Positions 25,766 through 35,874 of a stretch of DNA of 64,000 nt are shown piece by piece. Below the pieces are notes generated by a model. It saw only the letters and a list, made by a program, of their open reading frames with translations. It made no database searches and was not told where the DNA came from. Location: assembly GCA_003054665.1 (NCBI GenBank), contig QAYY01000015.1:124001-188000 (forward strand), read 5' to 3'. The first letter of the stretch is position 1; each line of letters starts with the position of its first letter. This DNA comes from Opitutaceae bacterium EW11 (GTDB lineage Bacteria; Verrucomicrobiota; Verrucomicrobiia; Opitutales; Opitutaceae). The position numbers and the translations under genes were made by a program.

Positions 25766-26617
25766 ATGTCGTACGCGAACCTCGTCCGCCGCCTGACTCC
25801 GCCTCTCGTGTGGGATTTCGGCAAACGCCGCCTCCCTCACGTCGTTCGGGCGCTCGGCGGGCACTACACCCACATCCGCTTTTCCGGCGATTACCGGTCG
25901 TTCGCCGAGGCGCGACAGGCTTCCGCCGGCTACGACGCGCCGGCCATTCTCGAAAAAACACGCGAGGCGCTCCTCAAGGTGAAACGAGGACAGAGCCGCT
26001 GGGAGCGCGACGCGATGGTGTCCGACAGCGAAGATAGGCCTTGGGCACTGCTCGCATGCCTGAGTCGAATCGCGGCGGCAAAGCGGACCGCATCGATCCA
26101 CGTGCTCGATTTCGGCGGGTCGCTCGGCTCGGCGTATTTCTGGTGCCGGCCGTTCTTCGCGCCGGAGATTAGCGTGCGCTGGGACGTCGTCGAACAACCG
26201 GAACACGTCAAAGCCGGGCGGAAGGATTTCGAAACCGAAGAGCTCCGTTTCGCCTTCCGAGTGGAGGATGTTCTGGCGCAGCAACGACCCGACGTCCTGC
26301 TGCTCTCCGGAGTCCTGCATTACCTCGAAGAACCCGAGGCATTCCTCGAAACCGTGAAGTCCTGGCGGATTCCATACCTGCTCCTTGACCGAACTCCGCT
26401 TTGGAACCACGCGCGCCACCGGATCACCGTCCAGCAGGTCCCGGAGGAGATTTACGAAGCCTCCTACCCGGCCTGGTTTCTTTCTCGCGAACGAATCCTC
26501 TCGGGGCTCGAGACCGACTACCAGATTCTTTGCCGGGCGCCCGATGCCGAAGCCTGGGAGATCGACGGCGAGGTGGTGCAAAACACCCTGTATTTTTTCC
26601 AGCATGGCGGCGTCTGA
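25766..26617 (+). CDS. TIGR04325 family putative methyltransferase
   Basis: This 283-aa protein matches a family of SAM-dependent methyltransferases found in polysaccharide and O-antigen loci. The family N-terminus is recognisable (GHYTHIRFSGDYRSFAEARQASAGYDAPAILEKT). The SAM-binding motif I is HVLDFGGSLGSAYFWCRPFF, and later blocks are VVEQPEHVKAGRKDF, DVLLLSGVLHYLEEPEAFL and YLLLDRTPLWNHARHRITVQ. It probably O-methylates a sugar in a surface glycan. It lies 24 bp upstream of the GT8-like gene, so the two are likely co-transcribed and act on the same polymer. Confidence 0.85.
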   Translation: MSYANLVRRLTPPLVWDFGKRRLPHVVRALGGHYTHIRFSGDYRSFAEARQASAGYDAPAILEKTREALLKVKRGQSRWERDAMVSDSEDRPWALLACLSRIAAAKRTASIHVLDFGGSLGSAYFWCRPFFAPEISVRWDVVEQPEHVKAGRKDFETEELRFAFRVEDVLAQQRPDVLLLSGVLHYLEEPEAFLETVKSWRIPYLLLDRTPLWNHARHRITVQQVPEEIYEASYPAWFLSRERILSGLETDYQILCRAPDAEAWEIDGEVVQNTLYFFQHGGV

Positions 26618-26641
26618 GTCACGGCTCTGGATCGGGTTACC

Positions 26642-27877
26642 ATGAGCGACACACCGCACGGAACCGCTGGCGAGGCGCCAAGTCCGCCGGCCGGCCACAC
26701 CTACGTCGGCGACTCCTCAGGTCGCGGCGGCTTCGCGGCCCCTCCCGCCCCCGTGAACCATTTCTGCACCTACTTCGACCGCAATTTCCTCGTCCAGGGA
26801 ATGGCTTTGGCCGACTCGGTCCGTCGGAATGATCCCTCGAGCGTCCTCTGGGTTCTCTGTCTGGACGACTTCTCGCGCGACTACCTTGCGGAGCTGGGCG
26901 AGCCGCGGATCCGGCCTGTCGCCCTCGCCGAACTCGAGGCGCACGATCCCGAGCTGCGGTCCGCGAAATCCCGGCGCACGCGGGTCGAGTATTACTTCAC
27001 CCTTTCCCCCTGCTGGCCGCGCCATCTGCTGCGAACCGTGCCCGGTCTCAACCGTATTACGTATCTGGATGCGGATATGTACTGGTTCGCTTCTCCTTGC
27101 GAGGCGCTGGAGGAGATCGGCGACGGCAGCGTATTGATCACGGAGCACCGTCACCCGGACTTTCTCCGGCATCACCGGCGATTCGGACGATTCAACGTCG
27201 GCCTGCTGTCGTTCCGAAACGACGCCGTCGGCATCGCCTGCCTCGAGTGGTGGCGCAACCGCTGCCTCGAGTGGTGCGAAGACCGCGTGGACGGGAACAG
27301 GTATGCGGACCAGCGTTATCTCGACCAATGGCCGGCACGCTACGGCGCCGCTGTCCGGATCAGCCGACGCGCCGGGGTGAACCTGGCGCCGTGGAACTGG
27401 GCGGGCCACCACTACCACTGCGCCGCCCATCGCGTTTTCGTGGACGGACAGCCGCTGGAGCTCTTTCACTTCGCACGGTTCCGGCCGGAGCGCGGCACCT
27501 GGCTGTTTCAGTCGGGCCAGCTTGAATACGGCGTGATGCCCTGGACGCTGCGACAGCGGATCTACGGGAGGTATTGGGAGGCGCTCCGGGATGCACGGGC
27601 CCGGATACGCCGCTTGCGGCCGGGTTTCGATTTTCCCGCGCGTTCGTCCCGCGGCTGGCACCAGTTCTGGCGAGCGTTTCTTCCGCGCGCTGTTTTCGGC
27701 AGCGACTGGCTGCGCGTCGGATCGGTGTTCATCTCCGGTCGATTCGGTCTCGGGCAGCATTCCGGCCGCGTGCTCTCCACGCTGCGCGGTCTGCGCAGAC
27801 CCAAGGCCGACGCCGAGCGGGAAACCGCGGAGCAGCCGATGCCGCAGCCAAACGCCCTGCCGGAATCGCGAAGCTAG
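26642..27877 (+). CDS. GT8-like glycosyltransferase
   Basis: The 411-aa product has the start NHFCTYFDRNFLVQGMALADSVRRND and the donor-binding DxD in ITYLDADMYWF, with FGRFNVGLLSFRND and RYADQRYLDQWP downstream, all typical of GT8-type enzymes in bacterial glycan loci. There is no transmembrane helix, so it would act on the cytoplasmic side. The C-terminal ~100 residues are basic and low in complexity. It lies immediately downstream of the TIGR04325 methyltransferase and is convergent with the helicase gene, 19 bp apart. Donor and acceptor are unknown. Confidence 0.85.
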   Translation: MSDTPHGTAGEAPSPPAGHTYVGDSSGRGGFAAPPAPVNHFCTYFDRNFLVQGMALADSVRRNDPSSVLWVLCLDDFSRDYLAELGEPRIRPVALAELEAHDPELRSAKSRRTRVEYYFTLSPCWPRHLLRTVPGLNRITYLDADMYWFASPCEALEEIGDGSVLITEHRHPDFLRHHRRFGRFNVGLLSFRNDAVGIACLEWWRNRCLEWCEDRVDGNRYADQRYLDQWPARYGAAVRISRRAGVNLAPWNWAGHHYHCAAHRVFVDGQPLELFHFARFRPERGTWLFQSGQLEYGVMPWTLRQRIYGRYWEALRDARARIRRLRPGFDFPARSSRGWHQFWRAFLPRAVFGSDWLRVGSVFISGRFGLGQHSGRVLSTLRGLRRPKADAERETAEQPMPQPNALPESRS

Positions 27878-27896
27878 CGCGATCCGACGCCGCGGA

Positions 27897-29606
<1,710 letters not shown>

Positions 29607-29798
29607 GCGTCGAAGGTGCGACCGCCCCGGCCGAATGACAAGGAAGCGGCGGGAAATTCATCCTGAACAACCGATCCTAAGGAGACCCTGCGACAGGGCG
29701 GTCCCTCCAGATCCTCACACGTCTCCCTCTGGATTCCGTCCTTCGAGTTTGCCAACCTTTCCGCCCGCACGGTCATTGATGCCCGTTCAAGGTCCCCG

Positions 29799-30359
29799 AT
29801 GCCACCAGTTCAACCCTCGCACCGCCTCTTCGTCAGCCTGGCGCTTCCCGAGCCGTGCCGCGATGCCCTGGCCGCGTTGATGGACCCGATCGACGGAGTG
29901 CGTTGGACACGCCCCGAACAATTGCACCTGACGCTGCGTTTCCTCGGAGACACTCTGGAGCAGGACGCGCAGCTCATGATCGAGCGACTCTCCGCGATCC
30001 GGGTCGAGCCCTTCATTCTTCCCCTCGAGGCCACCGGCGTCTTTCCGCCCAAGAGCCCGCCGCGGATCCTCTGGGCTGGCCTCGGCACGGCTCACACACG
30101 GCTGTTTCAGCTCCGCCAGAAAGTCGACGACGCCCTGCTGGCGGCGGGGTGGCGGGGCGACGTGCGGTCGTTCGAACCTCACATCACGGTGGGCCGTGTG
30201 GTCAACGCGTCGTCGAAGGCGACCGCCGCCTGGCAGCAGCGCCACCGGGCATTCGCCGGACCGCCGTTTCGCGTGACTTCGTTTCAGTTGATGGAGAGCG
30301 AACTCCACTCAAATGGTCCCGCGCATCGCGTGTACGCGGATTTCAAGCTGGGCGATTGA
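29799..30359 (+). CDS. thpR: RNA 2',3'-cyclic phosphodiesterase
   Basis: This is a 186-aa cytoplasmic 2H phosphoesterase that opens 2',3'-cyclic phosphate ends of RNA. The two H-x-T/S-x motifs are intact: HLTL (H43) and HITV (H128), with the family context HRLFVSLALPE at the N-terminus and the conserved PPRILWAGLG before the second half. Length is normal. It may share a transcript with the downstream SMR exporter gene, 35 bp away. The biological RNA substrate in bacteria is not settled. Confidence 0.93.
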   Translation: MPPVQPSHRLFVSLALPEPCRDALAALMDPIDGVRWTRPEQLHLTLRFLGDTLEQDAQLMIERLSAIRVEPFILPLEATGVFPPKSPPRILWAGLGTAHTRLFQLRQKVDDALLAAGWRGDVRSFEPHITVGRVVNASSKATAAWQQRHRAFAGPPFRVTSFQLMESELHSNGPAHRVYADFKLGD

Positions 30360-30394
30360 CACTCGCGCCGGAGTGGGTGCGCTCCACGGGCCGC

Positions 30395-30715
30395 ATGAAT
30401 GCCTGGTTCACTTTGTTAGCCGCCGCCGTGTTCGAGATCGCTTGGGCCGTCGGGTTGAAATCGACGCAGGGATTCACCCGCCTACTGCCCTCGATCGGCG
30501 TGATCGCCGCGCTCATCGCGAGTTTCTACCTGCTGGCTCTCGCCACGCGGACCCTTCCGATCGGCACGGCATACGCAGTCTGGACCGGTATTGGCGCGGC
30601 GGGTACGGCGGTCCTCGGCATGGCGCTGCTGGGCGAGACGGCTTCGCTTTGGCGGATCGGCTGCGTGGCGTTGATCGTCCTGGGCGTGGTGGGACTTCGC
30701 GTCGGTCCATCCTGA
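30395..30715 (+). CDS. SMR family efflux protein, SugE/Gdx (guanidinium exporter) type
   Basis: This 106-aa inner-membrane protein has four predicted helices and works as a dual-topology dimer. The membrane Glu of helix 1 lies in AAAVFEIAWAVGLKSTQGFTR, and GTAYAVWTGIGAAGTAVLGM is the SMR signature. The AWAVGLK and TLPIGTAYAVW sequences place it with the SugE/Gdx subgroup, which exports guanidinium together with small quaternary ammonium compounds, rather than with EmrE. The gap to the upstream gene is only 35 bp and holds no guanidine riboswitch that I can see. Start at ATG 30395. Confidence 0.88.
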   Translation: MNAWFTLLAAAVFEIAWAVGLKSTQGFTRLLPSIGVIAALIASFYLLALATRTLPIGTAYAVWTGIGAAGTAVLGMALLGETASLWRIGCVALIVLGVVGLRVGPS

Positions 30716-30772
30716 TGCGCAAGCCTCCCCTTTCGCCTTCTCGCCTCCCGCTCAACTCCCAATCCTGTTCCC

Positions 30773-31390
30773 ATGCCGATTCGCGCCTGGTTTCCCACGT
30801 TTCTCTATTGCGAGCCGCTCCTGAAGAGCGGCCTTCGACGCTTGAACGACGAACTCGCGGCCGAGTGCCACCAGGTGCGGGACTACGACGAAGCCGGGCG
30901 GGCTTGGTCGGCCAAGAACTACCCCGGCGGCTACACGAGCTACGGGTCGATGGCCCAGATGCAGCACTTCTCGTCGAGCTTCGCGGATCTCGAAAAGAAA
31001 ATCGTTCGCCACGTGAAGGCGTTTGCCCGGGCGCTCGACATGGACCTCCGCGGGAAGGCGCTGCAGATGACCGATTGCTGGATCAACATCATGCCGGAAC
31101 AGGCGGCGCACTCCCTGCATCTGCATCCGCTTTCGGTGATCAGCGGGACGTATTACGTTCGCACACCGAATGGTTGCCCCGGCCTGAAATTCGAGGACCC
31201 GCGCTTGGGTTCACTCATGGCCGCGCCGCCGAAGGTGGCCAACGTCCGCGACGAGAATCGCACGTACGTCACCTACCCGGCCGAGGCGGGCAACGTGATC
31301 CTCTTCGAGAGCTGGCTCCGCCACGAAGTCCCGGCGAATCGCGTCGCGGAGGAGCGGATCAGCATCAGTTTCAATTACGCCCTCGCCTAA
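30773..31390 (+). CDS. TIGR02466 family 2-oxoglutarate/Fe(II) oxygenase-like protein
   Basis: The 205-aa protein matches a family annotated as putative 2OG-Fe(II) oxygenases. Typical sequence is WFPTFLYCEPL at the start, NYPGGYTSYGSM, then the cupin-like core HSLHLHPLSVISGTYYVRTP and VILFESWLRHEVPANR. The iron ligands are probably the first His of HLHPLS, a nearby acid, and the His of LRHEV. It follows the SMR gene by 57 bp on the same strand. The substrate is unknown in this family. Confidence 0.85.
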   Translation: MPIRAWFPTFLYCEPLLKSGLRRLNDELAAECHQVRDYDEAGRAWSAKNYPGGYTSYGSMAQMQHFSSSFADLEKKIVRHVKAFARALDMDLRGKALQMTDCWINIMPEQAAHSLHLHPLSVISGTYYVRTPNGCPGLKFEDPRLGSLMAAPPKVANVRDENRTYVTYPAEAGNVILFESWLRHEVPANRVAEERISISFNYALA

Positions 31391-31490
31391 CGTCCGCCGG
31401 AGTCCGCGCGAAGCGCAGCGCGGGAGCGAAGCAGGAAGGGGGCGCAAAATCCCGCATCCTTTTCTCGTTCCAGGCGTCACACCTGCTCGC

Positions 31491-32072
31491 ATGCAAACGC
31501 GACCCCTTCTGTTCACGTTTCTCCTCGCCCTGGCACTTTCCGGCTGCAGCGACGCTCCGCGCCGGGGCCCGCGCAGCGGACCGATGGGTTCTCCGCAGGC
31601 GACGCCGACGCTCACCGCGCAAGAATCCTTCTCGGACGGGCAGCTGATCGTGCAGGCAATCGTCTCGCCCGGCGACGAGGCTCGCATGGGCGGGCGCGGG
31701 CCCGGCGGTGGCGGCAGCAGACGTCGTCACATGGGGCCTCCGCCCGAAGGCGGCGAAGGTGAGGGCGAAGACATGCCGCAACGGAGCCATTTCAACGACA
31801 GCCCGATGCCCCCCGTGGTACTCAAGCTTCACGTGACAAACCAGGGATCGACGCCCCTCAACGTTGTTTTCGTCGAGTGCAATTCGGCGCTGGGCAACTT
31901 CGGCATCCGCCCCGAACGCGCCACGATCCAGCCGGGGCAGTCCGTCGATCCCGACCGCATGACCTCATTGCTCGGCGTCAGCGGCGAAGACCTGCCGGTC
32001 ACGGTCACTCTCAAGATCAACGGCAAGACCGAGAAGCGCACGCTGACGTTGCACGTCACGTCGGCCCCGTAA
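31491..32072 (+). CDS. Hypothetical lipoprotein with a Gly/Pro-rich linker
   Basis: I do not recognise the family of this 193-aa lipoprotein. Its lipobox is ALSGC (Cys about 19), so it is membrane-anchored. Residues about 60-95 are a low-complexity linker rich in Gly, Pro, Arg and Glu (GGRGPGGGGSRRRHMG). The C-terminal half (about 105-190) is a compact beta-domain with PVVLKLHVTNQGSTPLNVVFVECNS and VTVTLKINGKTEKRTLTLHV, suggesting an immunoglobulin-like fold. Its 3' end overlaps the convergent oxidoreductase gene by 17 bp, which is worth noting but not rare in compact genomes. Confidence 0.72.
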   Translation: MQTRPLLFTFLLALALSGCSDAPRRGPRSGPMGSPQATPTLTAQESFSDGQLIVQAIVSPGDEARMGGRGPGGGGSRRRHMGPPPEGGEGEGEDMPQRSHFNDSPMPPVVLKLHVTNQGSTPLNVVFVECNSALGNFGIRPERATIQPGQSVDPDRMTSLLGVSGEDLPVTVTLKINGKTEKRTLTLHVTSAP

Positions 32073-32718
32073 CGCGGGTCAGTTCGAGGATCGCCTCGCC
32101 TTCGTAGACGCATCGGCCGCGTGCTCCGCGCGCGGCCGCCGCCAGCATCGCCCCTGCGACCGCCGACGCCTGAACCGGACGATATCGGCGGAGAGACCCT
32201 CGCAGCAGGGGCGAGACTATCGGCGCCATCACCGCGCCGAGACGCTCGGCGAAACGAAACTGTCGACGGGGTCCAATCAGCAGGCTCGGCCGAAAGAGAT
32301 GAACGGCGGCGAAGGGCCACTGGAGAATCGCCCGTTCCATCTCGCCCTTCACCCGAAGGTAGAAGTTCGGAGAGGCCGGATCGGCGCCGACGGACGAGAC
32401 CACAAGAAACTGATTGGCGCCCGAGTGCACGGCCGCCTCTGCCAGCGAAACGACATAGCCGAAATCCACGCGCCGAAACGCTTCACGCGATCCGGCCTGG
32501 CGGATGGTCGTCCCGAGGCAGCAAAAGACGTCGTCCACCCCCGGCGAAGGGTCCAAGACCGCAAAATTGACCAGCGCCTGGGTGAGCTTGGGGTGCTGAA
32601 TCGGCAATTCCCGCCGCGCAACCGCCACCACGCGCGAGTACACGGGCGAATCCAGCAGGTGTTTCAGGCAGAAACTTCCAACCAACCCGGACGCACCTGC
32701 GATCCACGCGGTTTTCAT
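32056..32718 (-). CDS. NAD(P)-binding Rossmann oxidoreductase, TIP30/HTATIP2-like
   Basis: This 220-aa cytoplasmic protein starts with the dinucleotide-binding motif AGASGLVGSFCLKHLL (GxxGxxG) and has the atypical short-chain dehydrogenase layout: DDVFCCLGTTIRQAGSREAFRRVDF, QFLVVSSVGADPASPNFYLRVKGEMER, where the YxxxK pair holds the catalytic Tyr and Lys, and LFRPSLLIGPRRQFRFAE. That places it with the HTATIP2-like group of NAD(P)H-binding proteins. The gene overlaps the convergent lipoprotein gene by 17 bp. The substrate is unknown. Confidence 0.85.
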   Translation of the reverse strand: MKTAWIAGASGLVGSFCLKHLLDSPVYSRVVAVARRELPIQHPKLTQALVNFAVLDPSPGVDDVFCCLGTTIRQAGSREAFRRVDFGYVVSLAEAAVHSGANQFLVVSSVGADPASPNFYLRVKGEMERAILQWPFAAVHLFRPSLLIGPRRQFRFAERLGAVMAPIVSPLLRGSLRRYRPVQASAVAGAMLAAAARGARGRCVYEGEAILELTRVTGPT

Positions 32719-32816
32719 GGCGATGCTGCGGTGATATCCAAGCGTGCGCCCGGCGCGAGCGGGAATTCCCGACCTGCGGAGGTGGCACGGGCCGCAAAAC
32801 CCGCTTTATTTGCGGG

Positions 32817-33029
32817 GTGATCGTGATCCGCCGCTTTGTCGACCGCCGCCAGGCGTACACGGCCATCTTCCTGAAAGGTGAGCCGGCGAAGATATTCCCG
32901 ACGACGGACTACGAGCACGCCCGGATTCTCCAGATCTACAAACAGGACCGGCGGTACGAGGGTATTCACAACGACCATACGGACTTCGATCTCGGCGCGC
33001 CGTCGGACGGCAAACAGGAACCGAGGTAG
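32817..33029 (+). CDS. Small hypothetical protein
   Basis: A 70-aa frame with GTG starts at 32817 and 32823. The translation (IRRFVDRRQAYTAIFLKGEPAKIFPTTDYEHARILQIYKQDRRYEG, then IHNDHTDFDLG) has balanced composition with strands and a charged helix, unlike the Arg/Pro-rich shadows elsewhere, so I think it is expressed. No domain is recognised. It is divergent from the oxidoreductase gene, 99 bp away, and 141 bp upstream of dgkA on the same strand. It could be a small cytoplasmic regulator or a stray frame. Confidence 0.5.
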   Translation: MIVIRRFVDRRQAYTAIFLKGEPAKIFPTTDYEHARILQIYKQDRRYEGIHNDHTDFDLGAPSDGKQEPR

Positions 33030-33169
33030 CGGCCCCGCAGGGTCGACGATTTGCGGGGGCGGTGAACTCCGCCGCCTGAATACAGACGGGAACCGCTTCG
33101 GGGCGGCGGGTTCTGATTTCGCGCCCGCCGGAATTACGGCTTCCGTTATCTATCCGCGTCCGCTAACCC

Positions 33170-33607
33170 ATGCTTGTGACTCCCGGTCCCGTTCCAGAAG
33201 TCCGTGAAGAGCTGAAGCGGCGCAGCTTTAGAAACTTCATCGCGTCGGTCCGCTATTCGATCGAGGGCTTTCTTGCCGCGACGAAACACGAGCCGTCGTT
33301 TCGGGAGGATCTGCTGTTCGCCATCCTCCTCGTGCCGTTTGCGATCATTCTGCCGGTCAACGCCGTCTCGACCGCGCTCATGATCTCGTCGCTGTTTTTG
33401 ATCATCATCGTGGAGCTGCTGAACTCCGCGATCGAGTGGGTCATCGATTATCTGCGCCCCGAACGTCATCCCCTGGCCAAACGCATCAAGGACATGGCGA
33501 GCGCCGCCGTCTTCCTCAGCTACCTCAATTGCATCGCAATCTGGCTGATCATTCTTTGGCCGAGCAGCGGAGCTTGGCGTCGGATCGGCCAGTGGTTGAC
33601 CCAATAG
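33170..33607 (+). CDS. dgkA: Diacylglycerol kinase
   Basis: DgkA is a small trimeric inner-membrane enzyme that phosphorylates diacylglycerol, recycling it into phosphatidate. The 145-aa protein has three hydrophobic segments and the signature ELLNSAIEWVIDYL, followed by KDMASAAVFLSYLNC, which carry the conserved catalytic and metal-binding Glu, Asn and Lys-Asp residues. An N-terminal extension of about 20 residues precedes the core. The start is the ATG at 33170. It appears to be monocistronic. Confidence 0.92.
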   Translation: MLVTPGPVPEVREELKRRSFRNFIASVRYSIEGFLAATKHEPSFREDLLFAILLVPFAIILPVNAVSTALMISSLFLIIIVELLNSAIEWVIDYLRPERHPLAKRIKDMASAAVFLSYLNCIAIWLIILWPSSGAWRRIGQWLTQ

Positions 33608-33618
33608 GACCTATTCGG

Positions 33619-33724
33619 TCGCTCGTTTCCAAGGTCTGTGTTCCGCGAACGAGCGATACCGCGAATCAGCGGCGTTCAGAGAACCCCCTGACATTCACGT
33701 ATTTCTGACGCGTTACCGCGAATC
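33619..33724. repeat. Intergenic inverted repeat and short direct repeats
   Basis: Downstream of dgkA, TCGCTCGTT (33619-33627) and AACGAGCGA (33648-33656) form a perfect 9-bp inverted repeat with a 20-nt loop. TACCGCGAATC then occurs twice, at 33657-33667 and 33714-33724. No T-tract follows, so terminator activity is doubtful; the pattern could be a regulatory site for the lipoprotein gene at 33806. Confidence 0.4.
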
Positions 33725-33805
33725 TGCACTTTCCCTTCCCCGAGCGGTTGCGGCATGATTGCACCCACCGCTTAGGCGGACACCCCACTCCTTCTCGTTC
33801 CACCC

Positions 33806-34591
33806 ATGAGAACCTCCCTTGCTGCCGTCACCATCACAACCGTGCTGTTGATCGCGAGCGGATGTGCGACGTCGACCAAGCCCGCGCCGAAGGCAAAAGC
33901 TTCTGCGACCAAGCCCGCTGCGACTGCCGCTTCGAAGCCCGCTGCTCCGGCAGCGACCGCTCCGGTCGTATCCGTTCCGCAGATCACGGCTCCCGAACCG
34001 GCGAAGACCGCCGCTCCGGAGGCGCCCGTCGTGGCGCCGAAGCTCTCGCCCGAGGCGGCCGCTCTGATCGAGCGCCTGACCACGGCGTCGGCGCCCGGCA
34101 CGCTGCCGCACGAGATGTCGGAGTCCACGAGTTTCCCCGGAGCCATGGTTTCCCTCGAGCCCGGTGCGGCGGCGCCGAAAATCGAATCGGCCGAACCCGT
34201 GACCAATCAGCCGCCGGCCAAGGGCCTGACCGCCGACGGCAACACGACTCAGCTGGTGGAGCGCGACTGGACCGGCCTCGTCCTTGTCCCGATCAGCACG
34301 TCCCTCTCGAAGGCGTACACGTCCGACGTCCGATTGACGAAGGTCGAGGCGCACCCGCTCAACGACGGTCGTGTGCGCATCTGGACCCGCGTCCACAACG
34401 TCGGACCCACTCCGCTGCCTGCCGAGATCGCGTGCGAATTCCGCATGAAGGGCTCTCAAGCCAGCAGCCCCTACTTTTACCAGCTGGACGTCCCCGGCGA
34501 CGGCTATCGCGACGTGTTTTTCGTCTCCCCCGACGGCACGCTCAACGCCTACACCGTGCTCGTCCGTTCTTCTGAAGCCGTGCAGCGCTGA
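33806..34591 (+). CDS. Hypothetical lipoprotein with an Ala/Pro/Lys-rich spacer
   Basis: The 261-aa product is a predicted lipoprotein (lipobox LIASGC, Cys about 20). Residues 25-80 are an extended Ala, Pro, Lys and Thr spacer (STKPAPKAKASATKPAATAAS), long enough to reach across the periplasm or through peptidoglycan. The C-terminal domain (about 155-255) has YTSDVRLTKVEAHPLNDGRVRIWTRVHNVGPTPL and reads like a YcfL- or DUF1425-like beta-domain found in small envelope lipoproteins, but I am not sure of the match. It ends just before a strong terminator and seems to be transcribed alone. Confidence 0.75.
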   Translation: MRTSLAAVTITTVLLIASGCATSTKPAPKAKASATKPAATAASKPAAPAATAPVVSVPQITAPEPAKTAAPEAPVVAPKLSPEAAALIERLTTASAPGTLPHEMSESTSFPGAMVSLEPGAAAPKIESAEPVTNQPPAKGLTADGNTTQLVERDWTGLVLVPISTSLSKAYTSDVRLTKVEAHPLNDGRVRIWTRVHNVGPTPLPAEIACEFRMKGSQASSPYFYQLDVPGDGYRDVFFVSPDGTLNAYTVLVRSSEAVQR

Positions 34592-34619
34592 GACCGCTCA
34601 CAAACCCAATCTGGAATCC

Positions 34620-34651
34620 GGCGCCGCTCTTCGGAGCGGCGCCTTTGTTTT
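34620..34651 (+). terminator. Intrinsic terminator with a UUCG tetraloop
   Basis: GGCGCCGCTC (34620-34629), loop TTCG, and GAGCGGCGCC (34634-34643) form a perfect 10-bp stem capped by an extra-stable UUCG loop, followed by TTTGTTTT. It ends the lipoprotein transcript. Confidence 0.92.
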
Positions 34652-34750
34652 GCCACCTCGGCACCCAAGATCGGTCCCCCGCTTCTCACCGAACCTCCAC
34701 CGCTGGTCTCGTTTCGAAGAATTGGCCCGCCGGAAAACGCAACCGACCGC

Positions 34751-35863
34751 TCAGCGTCGCTGGAAAAACAGCCACGCTCCGAGGATCAGCACCGCGAAAT
34801 TCGGCACCCAGGCCGCCGTCATCGGGTCGAGCACGCCGCGCGTGCCCAGGACCGTGGCGAACTTGAGCACGATGAAATAGAGCAGGAAAAGGCCGATCGA
34901 TTTGGAGACGCCGACCGCCGGGTTCACCCTCACTCCCGTGACGGCGAACGGGATTCCCAACGCAATGATGATGAGCGGCGCCAGCGTGTCGGCGAGCAGG
35001 CCGTAGTAGCGGACCGCATACATCGTCACCTTCGGGTTCTCCTCCACGCGGAAATAGTCGATGATCCGCTGCAGTTCGAAGAACGAAAGGTTGCTCGGCT
35101 TCACGTCGAAGATGAGCATCAGATTCGGCTCCTCGGTGTAGTTGGGCTTCACGCGCTCGGTAAACGGCACCGTGCGCGTCACCTCGCCCGTTTCCGGATC
35201 GATCCAGGTTTCGCGGCCGTTCCAGAACACCCAGCAGTTTCGCTGCGGATCGAAACGGGCCTGATTGGCCAGCAGCCGGGTTTTTTCGCGGCGCTGCGTG
35301 TCGAGTTCCGAAACGCTCACGCCGTACGCGCGCTGGGTGTAGCGGCTGTACCGGTTGATCACCCACATCCGCCCCTGCCGCTGGTTGTCGAACGTCACGG
35401 CCCGGGTCACGCCGATCTGCGATTGCGAGGTGTTTTTCGCCTGGTATTCGAATTCGAGCTGATCCGAAAGCGAACGCGAAGCCTCCACCGACCACGGAAC
35501 GATGCTGGCGTTGAGAATCCACATCGCCGCGCAGAGCACCAGACCCGCGAGCCAGATCGACCGGGTGATGTGAAACAACCCCATTCCGGCGGCGCGCATC
35601 GCCACGATTTCGTTGTTTCGGTGCAGCTGGCCGAGCGCATAGAGCAGCGAAACCAGCAGGACGATCGGGAGAACGATGGTCAGAAAACTGGGCGTCTTGA
35701 TCGTCAGGTACAGCAGCGTGTCGCCAAGCGTCGCGCCGCGGTCGAGCAGGTCCCGCAGATCGTCGTAGAGCGTCTGCATCAGGATCAGCCCGAGCGTGGC
35801 GCCCATGGCCAGGCCGAAGATCTTCAGCCACTCTCGGAGGACATAACGGTCGAGCAGGGACAC
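34751..35863 (-). CDS. lptG: LptG/LptF-family permease of the lipopolysaccharide export complex
   Basis: The 370-aa protein has the YjgP/YjgQ layout: an N-terminal transmembrane pair (SLLDRYVLREWLKIFGLAMG), SPFL-like IKTPSFLTIVLPIVLLVSLLYALGQL, then HRNNEIVAMRAAGMG, a long periplasmic beta-jellyroll part (about 120-270) and two to three C-terminal helices (TLAPLIIIALGIPFAVTG). Such subunits form the LptB2FG transporter that extracts LPS from the inner membrane. Length and the single copy in the window do not tell LptF from LptG; LptG is the better fit. It is 11 bp downstream of nhaC on the same strand and probably in one transcript. Confidence 0.85.
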   Translation of the reverse strand: MSLLDRYVLREWLKIFGLAMGATLGLILMQTLYDDLRDLLDRGATLGDTLLYLTIKTPSFLTIVLPIVLLVSLLYALGQLHRNNEIVAMRAAGMGLFHITRSIWLAGLVLCAAMWILNASIVPWSVEASRSLSDQLEFEYQAKNTSQSQIGVTRAVTFDNQRQGRMWVINRYSRYTQRAYGVSVSELDTQRREKTRLLANQARFDPQRNCWVFWNGRETWIDPETGEVTRTVPFTERVKPNYTEEPNLMLIFDVKPSNLSFFELQRIIDYFRVEENPKVTMYAVRYYGLLADTLAPLIIIALGIPFAVTGVRVNPAVGVSKSIGLFLLYFIVLKFATVLGTRGVLDPMTAAWVPNFAVLILGAWLFFQRR

Positions 35864-35874
35864 GGGCGCGATGC

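Noticed and set aside
30360-30394. Guanidine riboswitch upstream of the SMR exporter gene
   Set aside because: The gap is only 35 bp and has none of the paired elements of the known guanidine riboswitch classes.
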